A stretch of 64,000 nt of DNA, from the NCBI GenBank assembly GCA_034096865.1, contig JAWQFJ010017476.1, forward strand, positions 141,001 through 205,000, read 5' to 3'. Both the position numbers and the translations under genes were made by a program. The notes beneath the pieces are model-generated. The model was not told the origin of the DNA. It did not search any database and was given only the letters and a program-made list of their open reading frames with translations. Below, in pieces: positions 42,301 to 54,176 of the stretch (positions within the stretch are counted from its first letter, which is position 1; each line of letters starts with the position of its first letter). This stretch comes from Theodoxus fluviatilis (taxonomy: Eukaryota > Mollusca > Gastropoda > Cycloneritida > Neritidae).

Positions 42301-45300
42301 CCACTCTCTTTGGCACCAGTTTTGCATGTTCCTCTGAAGCTGTAGACATGGGCTGCTGACTGTTTCTTGATCCTTTCATAACGTCCTCTAACCAATTCTT
42401 CACACGAGCCTGCTTCTGCACAAACTCTTCTGGATCAACTGCCTTTTCATCATCTTCCTCTTCAATCTTTGGCTGTGACTCTTTGCTCTTTTTTGTCTTG
42501 CTTGGTTTTGCTGCCAACACCTGAATATTGGCATATTTTCCCTGCTGACATGGCTGTGATGGTGCTGGACTGCTAGGTTCAAAAGACGACTCTGACAGTT
42601 GAGTTTTCCTGTCTCCTTCTCTCAACTCTTTTGGATCAACTGGCTTCTCATCTTCCTCTTCAGTCTTTGGCTGCAACTTTTTGCTCTTTTTTGTCTTGTC
42701 TGGTTTTGCTGCTAACACCTGAAGATTGGCATATTTTCCCTGCTGACATGGCTGTGGTGGTGCTGGACTGCTGGGTACAGACGACAACTCTGGCAGTTGA
42801 GTTTTCCCGTCTCCTCTCAATTCCTCAGCAACTTCATTTTGCCTTATCACAGCTTTGGAGGGTTTAACTGGAGGAGTTGGTGCTGGGTGGCTAGGTTTGA
42901 AAGATTTTGGCAAAGGGTGTTTTTGAGCTGTCTCTTTTTCTGCACAAGCTCCATGTGTCTCTGCAACTCCAGCTTCCTCCTTCCCACTCACTGTCTCTGG
43001 TTTTTCACAAGGAGGTGGTGAAACAGGTTGGCTTGGTTCCAAGCTCTGTCCTGCAACATACTCAGCAGTTCCTTTGACTTCCTTGTGCTGGTCGACATCT
43101 TTTGAGTTTTGAACAGAAACACAAGGTGCTGCCAGGTTTGGTTTTGCAGACTTGAGCATGGAGGTTTCTTGCTTCTGTTCTTCTGAAGATGCAGCACATT
43201 TATCTGCACCACTTTTCACCATATGCAGACTCAAAGGTTTTGGTTTAATGGCAGGGGGAGGAGGAGCAGGATGGCTTGGTCTGAAAGACTTTGGCAGTGG
43301 AGTTTTCCCAACATGAATGTCTTGCTCTGTTTTTGTGTTATCACACACACTCTGAGACGGCAAAGGTCCTAAGACTCTATGCCCACCTGAGTTGCCTGCA
43401 AGCATCTCAGTTTCTTTTGAAACAGGTTTGCTCTCTACAAGGATCATCACCTCCTGAGGGGGAGTCATCTCTTCCATCTGATCCATGGTGATGGTTTGCC
43501 TCTCTTGCTGAGTGGTGCTGATCAATGCACTGCCTCCAGCCTCTTGTAGCTTAGTGGCACCAGCAGGCTGATCCTGACTGACCACCTCTTCTTCAGCCAC
43601 TTCTTGTCTGCCAAGGGCATCTTGAGGTACATCCATAGAAAGCATTTCCTCTGGGGGTGGTGGAAGATCCAGGGAATCTATGTCAGGGATCAACTCTATT
43701 TCTTCAGCCAGTTCTGTCAGTGGTGGAATGCTGGCACCTGCCTCCTCACTGTGAGCATTGGCAGGTTCTACTGATTCACTTTGAGTGGAAAGCAACCCTG
43801 CTGATGGAGGCACAAGGCTTGTAGCTTTAGTGCCTTGAGAAACCTTCTGTACAAGTGTCTTTGTCTCCATCATGGGTGGCACAGCTGGTGGAGGAGGAAA
43901 GTCCATTTCCTCATGGTTCAGTGAATCCATCTGTCCCTCTGATTCTCTCTCAATTGAAGACCATTCAAGAGGAGGGGGAGGAGGAGGCAGAAGAAGAGAG
44001 GTAAAAGTATCATTTAGATCCATATCCATTACTTCAGAAGGCAGAGGAGATGGGGGCAGAGGAGTAGAACTGACATCCAACTCCTCATCCACTGGTTCAA
44101 CTGTCTCTGAGGCAGGCACTCTTCCTTCCATGCCTGAGTCTGCTGCAGCGAGAGCTGGCTGAGCCACAAGCAGTTCACTTGAGTGAGGAAGCACATTCAG
44201 TGGGAGAACCTTTGCAGGTTGGCAAGACTCTTTATCCATGAGAGGCATTCCTCTGCTGAGAGAGCAGCTCCCTTTGCCATCAGCAGATGCAGTGTGTCCC
44301 ATTGTTTCTGCCTCAGTTTCCATGGGTGCCCCTTCTTCATGGCTAGGCCTCACTTGTTCATCCAGATACTTTGCTTTTGATGGCAAGGATGCAGGAGGAT
44401 GGCAAAGACTCGGTTTCATTCTTTTTTGGATCTCCACTTGTTGTACACTTGTTCCAACTGTGGCGGACACAGTGCTGTCTGCAGAGAAAGTCTTCTTTCC
44501 TTGTTTCTTCATGGACTTAAGGTGCATCACTGCTTTAAATAGAGATGGGCTAGAACTGGTTGTAGGTGTGCAGCTGTCTTGTTTGCAGGGAGATTCCTTA
44601 TGCACTGACCTGGCATCCACAGCAGGGAGAACTCCTCTGTGTGGGGAAGGCTTGCTTTCCTCCAAGTAGACTGAAGACACCTTCTGCTCAACAGTCACAC
44701 CTCCCAGTGAAGACTGAGCACCAGACAACTTCTCCGACTGTTTTTCTAGAGCAGGCTGCTTTCCAGTGTTGCCTCCCTGTGAGAGATTGCCACCCTGGGT
44801 AGTGGTTGGATGTACAACAGTGTGGGTATCACCATGGGCAGGGGTGTTTGTTGGGCTGTTTGCAGCACCTCCAGCTTGAGTGTTCACACAGCTGATTAGT
44901 GCAGGATCATCAGGAGTGTTAATTGGGCTGTTTGCAGCACCCCCACTCCTGGCTACTGAGGTGCCAGATGCAGCCTCATGGGCTGTGTGCACTGGATAGA
45001 CTGTGGCGCTCTGTGGGGGTAGCTCCAGTGGCAAACTTGCTGTGCCCAATGCTGAAGTCTTCTCCGTACAACTGGAAACCTCATGTAGACTGCTGGCCTG
45101 GACACCACTGGCACAGTTGGGTCTGTCATCCATACTGCTTGCTCTCTGCAGACTTGGTATCTGGTCCAAAGAAAAACTCTTTGCGGTCTGTGTCAAGGAT
45201 TTTCTGTCCAGACTGCAAGAAGAGCCCCAGTGCCACTCTGTTGCCATTGCAAAATCAACCGGATCTGTAAATGGCTGGCTTGTGGATGTTGAATTTCCTG

Positions 45301-48300
45301 TGGTTGATTGGAATGAATCTCCCTGAGAGTTTGAATCCTCGACATTGGCAGCAAGAGGCTCAGGAGAATCTGTGAACATTGGAATAGGTTCCACTGAAGT
45401 TTCTGACACCAATTCCTGCTTTGTTATTGAGCTTTCTTGAGAATCTCCATCACTGGAAGTTGTAGGTTCTGGAGCAATTGCATGAGCAGTGGTAGCTGCA
45501 GTGTCCTGCATGCCAGGGTCTGCTTTAACAGGAGGAGATGATGTTGGTGCCATTCCTTCTATCTTGAACTCTGCTGCTGTTCTTGCTGCTCGGCGTAGCT
45601 CTTCCATATTCACATAACTTGGGTCCACCTCTACTAGGTTAGAAGATGGCTCTGGTGCGTTTTCTACTATCCTGGACTCCTCTGCTATTCTAGCTGCTTG
45701 GCGTAGCTCTTCCACATTCATATAGATTGGTTCCTCCATGCAAGATGAAGTGGACCGCATTCTGGAAGCTATTCTTTGCAACAACTCATCATGCACCGCA
45801 CTCAAGCACTGAACATTCTCATAGATGCGATGTTTCCTCGGATGCCCCATGCTTTTGATTGCACGTGAGGGAACATGGGGCAGAGAACACAGCATAGGTA
45901 TGAGAAGATTACCACGTGAGGGCGGGTTTGGGGTACACAACAGGTCAATGCAAGCAGCAGACGGCTGCTGTGCTTTGCCCTTTTTGGCCCCAGTCTTCTT
46001 GAGAGCTGTCACAGGCTGTACAGCACTGCTAGCACCAACACTTGTGGACACTTGCGCTGTCTCTGCTGCCTTGTTTGCTTTCTGTGCAACTTGGATTTCC
46101 AGTGCAGCATGGGAACTCTGTCCAACTTGGGACTTCTTTGTTGCTTGGGGATTCCATGCAACATAGGGATTCTGCGCAACATGGGGAGTCTGCACAACTT
46201 GGGAACTCTTGACAGCCTGCAGATTCTGTGCAGCAGGATTCTTTGCTGTGCTGGCTGCTGCTTTGCTGCTTGCTTCACTTTTCTTCTTTGCAGGTATCTC
46301 AGCTTGGTTACTATTTGGAATCTGTCTCACTCCTTTCCCGTTTCCATCTTGAGCAGTGGAGGCAGCAGCTGGATGTTGAGCTGAGGTCTGTTTCTTGACT
46401 GCTAGTTTGGAAACGGCATTTGAAGATGTTGTCTTGGCACCTGGTTGCTGTGACTGAGTTCTGTCCTTGCTTGCTGGAGGTTTACAACTTGCAGTCCCTG
46501 TAGAGACAGGAGCTGGATTCTGCTTCAAAGCCCCAGGCTTTCCTTGAGGTGGACCTTTCACTTGACTGGACATGGTGGGAGCATGCTTCACTCCTTGCTC
46601 AGGAGGCATCTTGAAAGCACCAGATGAGTTGGCATTTGCTATTCTTGCATTTTCTTCCGAAGTCTCAGTCTGGGAGCTCTTGGAATTTCCCTGTTTCTTT
46701 GCAAACAGCTTCCGAATACTGAATTTCCTCTGTAATGATGTACCCTCTGACTCACTTCTGGACAGAGGAATGCCAGACTGCGCATGTATTGGAAGTTGTG
46801 CAAAGGCAGCAGGGAGAGGGGCTGAAGCACTTTTCTGCAGAGATTTTTGTGCAGTGATTTTGGTCTTGGGTTGGTCAGAGCTATTTTTCTTCCTATTCAC
46901 TGCCTGGTCGACCTTGCCACTAGGCTGGTTTGCTGTCAGCCTCTGGGTCTCCTCTGTCCCTGAAGCAGTGGGTGAGCCTCCTTCTGGCAGCGGGGGTGGC
47001 AGGGCTTCGATGCTGGAGTAAATATGCTCTGGGCTCTGGTAACTCCAAGACACTGGCATCATAGTCTGACTCTTCCCAGGGTTTTCAGGTGTGGTTGAGT
47101 AGTCTACTTCTTCATAGATCTCACTCTTATTGCCATCACTTTGGGGGGAAGCATGCAGAGTTTGCCTGGAGTGTACCTGAATACCAGGCCCATCCTTGGA
47201 GTTTGCAGGTGACTGTTGTTTTTGTGTTTCCTTCTTCTTCTGTGTGGGTTTCAAAAGGTGTTGTCTAGGGGGGAGTGGAGGGGGAACTTGGCTTGTGGCC
47301 AACCGAGCATCAGATTTATGATGTGCTGATTCTTGATTCGCCACCTGTTGAAGTGACTCTTGCTGTGGCTTCACAGCTTTTTCTCTTGATGCTGACATAT
47401 TGTCATGACTTGCTTTTGAGTCATGACTTGCTTTTGAGGCAGCCTCCGTTCTCAGAGTCTCCGCACCAGCAATGCTTTGCACAGGACGGGAGATTAGCTT
47501 TACTGACTTAGCTCCAGCCTTGGCTGAACGCTTGCCTGGTTTCTTGGCAGAAGCTTTGGACTTTTTGCTTTGGGGCTTGCTAAAGTGGGACACGATTATC
47601 AGCTGTCCTACTTCAAAGAGCAGATCCTTGGTACTGAACTCGCCAATCTGAATCCCCTTGTCATGAGGCTGCAAGACAGGTAAAACCTGTATTATTACCA
47701 GGAATGGCATCAAGATTTTATGAAGAGAAAGGAGACATGGCTTCCCCTGGGAAAAAGGAAGAAGCACACCAAATGAGGATCCAGCACAGCATTCATCAAC
47801 ACAAGGATGACTCCCAAGTTTCTCACAAGAAGAGATGGAATCAGCAAAGAAGCAAACAATCCCTTCTGACACAGAGTTCATAAGAGTTTAAAGCTGCCCG
47901 ATGCTCTTAGTTTTTCATCTTGATAACAACCTAACTGTGATAGGAAAGAACTGCACCAAGAAACTGTTTGGAAAAGCACTGTCAGGGTGCACAAGGATTC
48001 CAGAGTTTTTGTATTCCCTTCAAAGCCCTTAAGTTATCCAAGAGAGCAGAAAACTGCTTGTATTCATTTGCACCTTCACACTTCACACTTTACACTGAAC
48101 TTCTGCATCCCTTAAAACCCATTTGCAAATCTCCCACCAGGAACAACAAGTTCTGAGTACAAAATAAAACACGATGATGGCCTGGGACCAATGGTTTGCA
48201 ATAAAACACACATTGATGGGGATCAGTTTTTGATTTCTTGTCAAAGCAATTGCAAACAAAAACAATGACAAGTAAATGCAAGGGTTAGTATCAAGGGTAC

Positions 48301-50327
48301 CGGGTAATACTGAGACTAAAAGTGTGTAAATTCCCACTATAGTCTCTCCATCATGGACGATGGATAAAACAGGTACTTACACAGTTACAGAGCAACAGAT
48401 TCTGGATGAAGTAATGTGAGGTGGTGAGAGAGGAGGATGACACATGTTCAGGAGGCTGAATTTCACAAAAAGCATGTGCATAAAATAAAGAGTACTCAAG
48501 TGGCTGACACTTGAGTACTTTTCATTTTGAGCACATACTGTGGTGAGTCTCTCCTGAACACTTTTACAGCTTTCCTTTTGCATTACTTCATCTTTCTCCC
48601 TGTAATTATGGTACTTGTTTATCAATCAACCCCTAGAAGAATTTAAGTGAAAAAATAGTCATTGAAATTTTTACTACAACACTGTCACTTGTCATAGTTT
48701 CCGTTTATCTTCAGTTTAACAAGCAAAGTAAAGCTAAATCCCCATCCCAGTGTGTAGCCTCACAAGGCTAAGTCACTGCTGTTGTGATAGACTGGCATTT
48801 TGAGGCATGTCACTGCTGCCAGGGTGGCATGTCAATGCAAGACTTCTACTGCCCAGGGCGGCATGTCAAGTCAGAATGCAGCTGCCCAGAGTAGCATATG
48901 GAGTCAGACCACTGCTCCTCAGGGTAGCATATCACGTCAGACTTCCAATCTCCACGGTGGCATATTATCAGACCACTGCTCCTCAGGGTAGCATATCACG
49001 TCAGACTTCCAATCTCCACGGTGGCATATTATCAGACCACTGCTCCTCAGGGTAGCATATCACGTCAGACTTCCGATCTCCATGGTGGCATATTATCAGA
49101 CCTCTGCTCCCCAGGGATGCATGTCAAGTCAGACTTCTGCTGCCCATGGTGACATGTCAAGTTGAACCACAACTGCTGCCCATGGTGACATGTCAAGTTG
49201 GACCACAACTGCTGCCCATGGTGACATGTCAAGTTGGACCACAACTGCTGCCCATGGTAACATGTCAAGTTGGACCACAACTGCTGCCCATGGTGACATG
49301 TCAAGTTGAACCACAACTGCTGCCCATGGTGGCACGTCATCAGACCACTGCTTTCCAGGCATTGCAAATGCTGGAAAGTTATTGCAAACTCCCCAAAAGC
49401 AGCAGTGTCAGTAGAGCAGAGAGAAGAACCCATATTGATGAGCATTTTGGCAATGCAGCATTTGACTTCCAGATATTCTCAGAGGGCATGTTTCATCCAC
49501 TCACGACTTCGGTGTCTACCTCTGGCTACCATACATTTGCCAAGAAGTCCAGTCTTTGCTTGCTCCTGTCACAGTCACAGCAAAGGACAGCATCAAGGTG
49601 AGCCTGGTACAAGAGGGCCAGTCAGTGCCATGCCTTCCTATTTACAGTCTATGGCTGTTTTCATGGACTGAGAACATTTGCTGACTCTGCTTCACAGACC
49701 ATGGGCTCAGTTTCCCAGAGTTTCTCAGAAGTCAAGTCCTGCAGGACGCTCTTTCCTTCAAGATCCTCCAGCTTCGTTCATTCAACACAGCAACCCTGAG
49801 AAGTGCTCCCCAAAAATTCCCACTGCTGATATAAAAGCAACTGCAAAAAGGACAAGAGAAGGTGCTGTTCTCATGGTGCCCATTCTTGGAACTAAGACAG
49901 CACCAATCCAGGTTCTGATCACTTAACTCCAGTCACTGTTCTTCACCTCAACTCCCTGAGAAATTTGCAACCAGGTTGTAGATGACTGTTTTGGTTGCCT
50001 TTCTACAGCAGTCCAAGTCATCTTCACACAGGCACCCATTTCACTCCTGAGTGAGTTGAAGCAGTGCAAGTAAAGCATGCATCTTATAGTTACATCTCTT
50101 TCATATGTTTTATTTTATTCAGTGCAACACTCCCACTGTCATCCATACGAACTTTTCCCCAAGACTAAAAAATATTTAACATATTCCCTTAATGATGATG
50201 ATTCAAAAGCTGTTTCATCAAAATTTCCCCTACAACACACTTCACCCCCGGGCAAAGTCAGATGAAATGTAATAATAAATTTACCAGTGCAATTTTCACA
50301 TGCTTGCATGCACACACACACACACAT

Positions 50328-50362
<35 letters not shown>

Positions 50363-53300
50363 CACACACAGTATGCAGCATAGCATCTACAGAAAAATCA
50401 GCCTCCACCAATAAAAAGCTGTGAAAGAACAAAATGTTAAAGAACCACACTCCTCTACTAGCGACAAGACAGCCTCATACCAGACACCCATACAACAGAC
50501 AGTACACTCTCACCATCAGACAGCTACACTCACCCCTAGACAGCTGCATTTCACCATCTGACAGCTATGACTGAAAATTATCACCAGGTACACTCCACCA
50601 TCACACTCCATTATCAGACAACCATGCTCCACTATGAGGTACCCACTTGTCACTGTCAGACGGCTACTACCAAAATTCAGCACACTACACCATGAAAGGG
50701 CCAGCCACACTCCACCATGAAAGGGCCAGCCACACTCCACCATGAAAGGGCCAGCCACACTCCACCATGAAAGGGCCAGCCACACTCCACCATGAAAGGG
50801 CCAGCCACACTCCACCATGAAAGGGCCAGCCACACTCCACCATTAGACAGCCACACTCCACCATGAAAGGGCCAGCCACACTCCACCATGAAAGGGCCAG
50901 CCACACTCCACCATGAAAGGGCCAGCCCAGCCACACTCCACCATGAAAGGGCCAGCCACATTCCACCATGAAAGGGCCAGCCACACTCCACCATTAGACA
51001 GCCACACTCCACCATGAAAGGGCCAGCCACACTCCACCATGAAAGGGCCAGCCACACTCCACCATGAAAGGGCCAGCCACACTCCACCATGAAAGGGCCA
51101 GCCACACTCCACCATGAAAGGGCCAGCCACACTCCACCATGAAAGGGCCAGCCACACTCCACCATTAGACAGCCACACTCCACCATGAAAGGGCCAGCCA
51201 CACTCCACCATGAAAGGGCCAGTCACACTCCACCATTAACCCATTATGACCTACAGCAAGTGATGAAAACGGCTTCCTAAAACCTGAGGTTTTTTCAGGA
51301 AAAAACACAAAGTTAACAGCACTCATTAAAAAAGTTATGTCTTCACTTCTACACTTCCTAGAAACAAGAAGTATACCACTGTCAAATGCGATGTCTGCAT
51401 CGCATCCAGTCTGAAATGGGTTAAAGAGCCAGCCACACTCCACCATGAAAGAGCCAGCCACACTCCACCATTAGACAGCCACACTCCACCATGAAAGGGC
51501 CAGCCACACTCCACCATGAAAGGGCCAGCCACACTCCACCATGAAAGGGCCAGTCACACTCCACCATTAGACAGCCACACTCCACCATGAAAGGGCCAGT
51601 CACACTCCACCATGAAAGGGCCAGCCACACTCCACCATGAAAGGGCCAGTCACACTCCACCATTAGACAGTCACAATCCACCATGAAAGGGCCAGTCACA
51701 CTCCACCATGAAAGGGCCAGCCACACTCCACCATGAAAGGGCCAGCCACACTCCACCATGAAAGGGCCAGTCACACTCCACCATGAAAGGGCCAGCCACA
51801 CTCCACCATGAAAGGGCCAGTCACAATCCACCATGAAAGGGCCAGTCACACTCCACCATTAGACAGTCACACTCCACCATGAAAGGACCAGCCACACTCC
51901 ACCATGAAAGGGCCAGTCACATTCCACCATGAAAGGGCCAGCCACACTCCACCATGAAAGGGCCAGTCACACTCCACCATTAGACAGCCACACTCCACCA
52001 TGAAAGGGCCAGCCACACTCCACCATTAGACAGCCACACTCCACCATGAAAGGGCCAGTCACACTCCACCATGAAATGGCCAGCCACACTCCACCATGAA
52101 AGGGCCAGTCACACTCCACCATGAAAGGGCCAGCCACACTCCACCATGAAAGGGCCAGTCACACTCCACCATTAGACAGCCACACTCCACCATGAAAGGG
52201 CCAGTCACACCCCACCATGAAATGGCCAGCCACACTCCACCATGAAAGGGCCAGCCACACTCCACCATTAGACAGCTGCACTCAGCATTGCACAACCACA
52301 TCCCATTAACATAAAACACCACTCCTTTATCACAATGACATCACACAATCACAATCCAAAATCACACATCATGATACAATCTCAATTTGCTTTCAGCATA
52401 CTCCACCATTTCCCCGGCCATATTCTGGCATCACCTATAACAACATTTTCTGGCAGCTATGCAAAAAAAACCAACAACATCTCATCCCCAACGATCACCA
52501 TCCAGACAGTCACACTTAATTTGTACAACTTGGACTACCACACCCCATTCTCACCACTCAGACAGTAATGTTCCACTTCAACAATTCTGATATCATGACC
52601 TACTCTCATCATTCAGACAGTCTTGTTCCATTTACACAACTTCAAACATCACAACCCCTCTGTCACCATTCAGACAGTCACACTTTACTTATGTAACTCA
52701 GAACACCACATTTCACTATCACCACCCATTCTCACTCCACATCAAACTCAGAAACCCAAGCACGCACACCCACCTGGCTGGCAATCCCAGAGTCCCCCGA
52801 CGGGCGTTTGGACTGTCTGCCTGCTTCTACCTTGGCGTTGGAACCCCTTCGGTTGAACTTCAGCTGGGACAATCTGTCCACAACCGCTGTGTGCTTCACA
52901 TTGAAGATTTCCACCAGCTTTTCAGGGCTGTCTATCAGCAATGGAAGCTGGAACGGATAAAATGAGCTGGTGTGAATGGAGGGATTCCTCCTCATGATTG
53001 AGAGGAAGTTTTAGCCTTTCATTTCTGTTTTTATCTTTTCCCCATTCTTATTCTTCTTTGTAATTAACAACTTCTTTCAGAGCTCTATTCCCAGCTTCCC
53101 TGTATCACAGTTGGTACAGAGAAAGAAAGGAAAAAAATATCACAATGTTCTTATGACCCCCCCCCCCCCCCCCCCCCATTGATCAATTGTGTTGATGTCA
53201 ATGCATATTTGTGCATTCTTAAGCATGAGTGTGTGTGGATGCATGAACAAGCATTCACATGTACAAACATATCTGATATGCATGACAAAACCAGGCTAAA

Positions 53301-54103
53301 GCATAAATAATGACAAAATCATATTTTTAAATCACAAAATTATTCAGTTTTCAAGACTAGTTCTCTGGTACCAATGACATCATCCTGCCCACTTCTCAAA
53401 GGCTTAACTGTTGTATAGGCCCACCAGTCCTGATGATTCAGAGATTGCTCTCTAACAGGAATTTCACAGTGCTTGAGGCAGTCTTCGACAAAGTCCTTGT
53501 AGCATTTTCTTGGGGCACCCCTGAGGTCTGTGACCCTGTGCAAGTTCTCTGTACAAAAGCTGCCATGGCAGGCAAGTGATGTTATTCCATTTGTCTGTGT
53601 CCATTTGCAATCTATATACATGCATTCCGGCAGCAGCACAGTTCCACCACAAAACTGTGCAGTGTTGAGAATATGTTCCAACAGGAAAGCCCAAAATGGC
53701 CCGATGCCTTTTACCAGTCTGCGCACCTCTTGCTGCAGATTTGTTTTTCCTGGATGCTTTTTGAAATACAAAATCCTACTTTCTATGCAAAGATAAGCAC
53801 TCTAATCTGAACAAAGGAAGTTTGCCTCTAGTCCATGCTCCCCTCCGCAACACATTACCTGCATTTCCTGGTACATCTCCTTGAGGGCAGCATCAATGAA
53901 CTGGCGTTGGGCCTCAACGAAGATGCCAATGCATGTGGCCAGCAGGTTAGTGGACAACCTCTGCATGCGTGGCAACTCGTCCAACAGCTGGGCATTCATG
54001 GCCTCATAGTCGGCCTTCACCTTCTGCAGCTCTCCAGCCTGAAGAAAGATTACAATGTGTTGATAATTTTGGAATCTCTGTATTTACCTTTCTCACTCAC
54101 TCA

Positions 54104-54176
<73 letters not shown>

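Noticed and set aside
41821..47511. Plus-strand open frames opposite the giant exon
   Set aside because: Shadows of the minus-strand coding exon; no splice context and the minus frame is continuous with DH-BAR and SH3 exons.
47669..47881. Extension of the giant exon's open frame to an ATG at 47881
   Set aside because: A good acceptor at 47669-47670 in the right phase joins exon 10. The extension has no domain and would need a separate promoter; an alternative short isoform cannot be excluded.
48795..49345. Regularly spaced repeats resembling a CRISPR array
   Set aside because: Units are directly tandem with no unique spacers, in a eukaryotic intron.
50516..52322. WPFHGGVWLALSWWS-type repetitive open frames
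   Set aside because: Product of the 25-bp minisatellite read in three frames.
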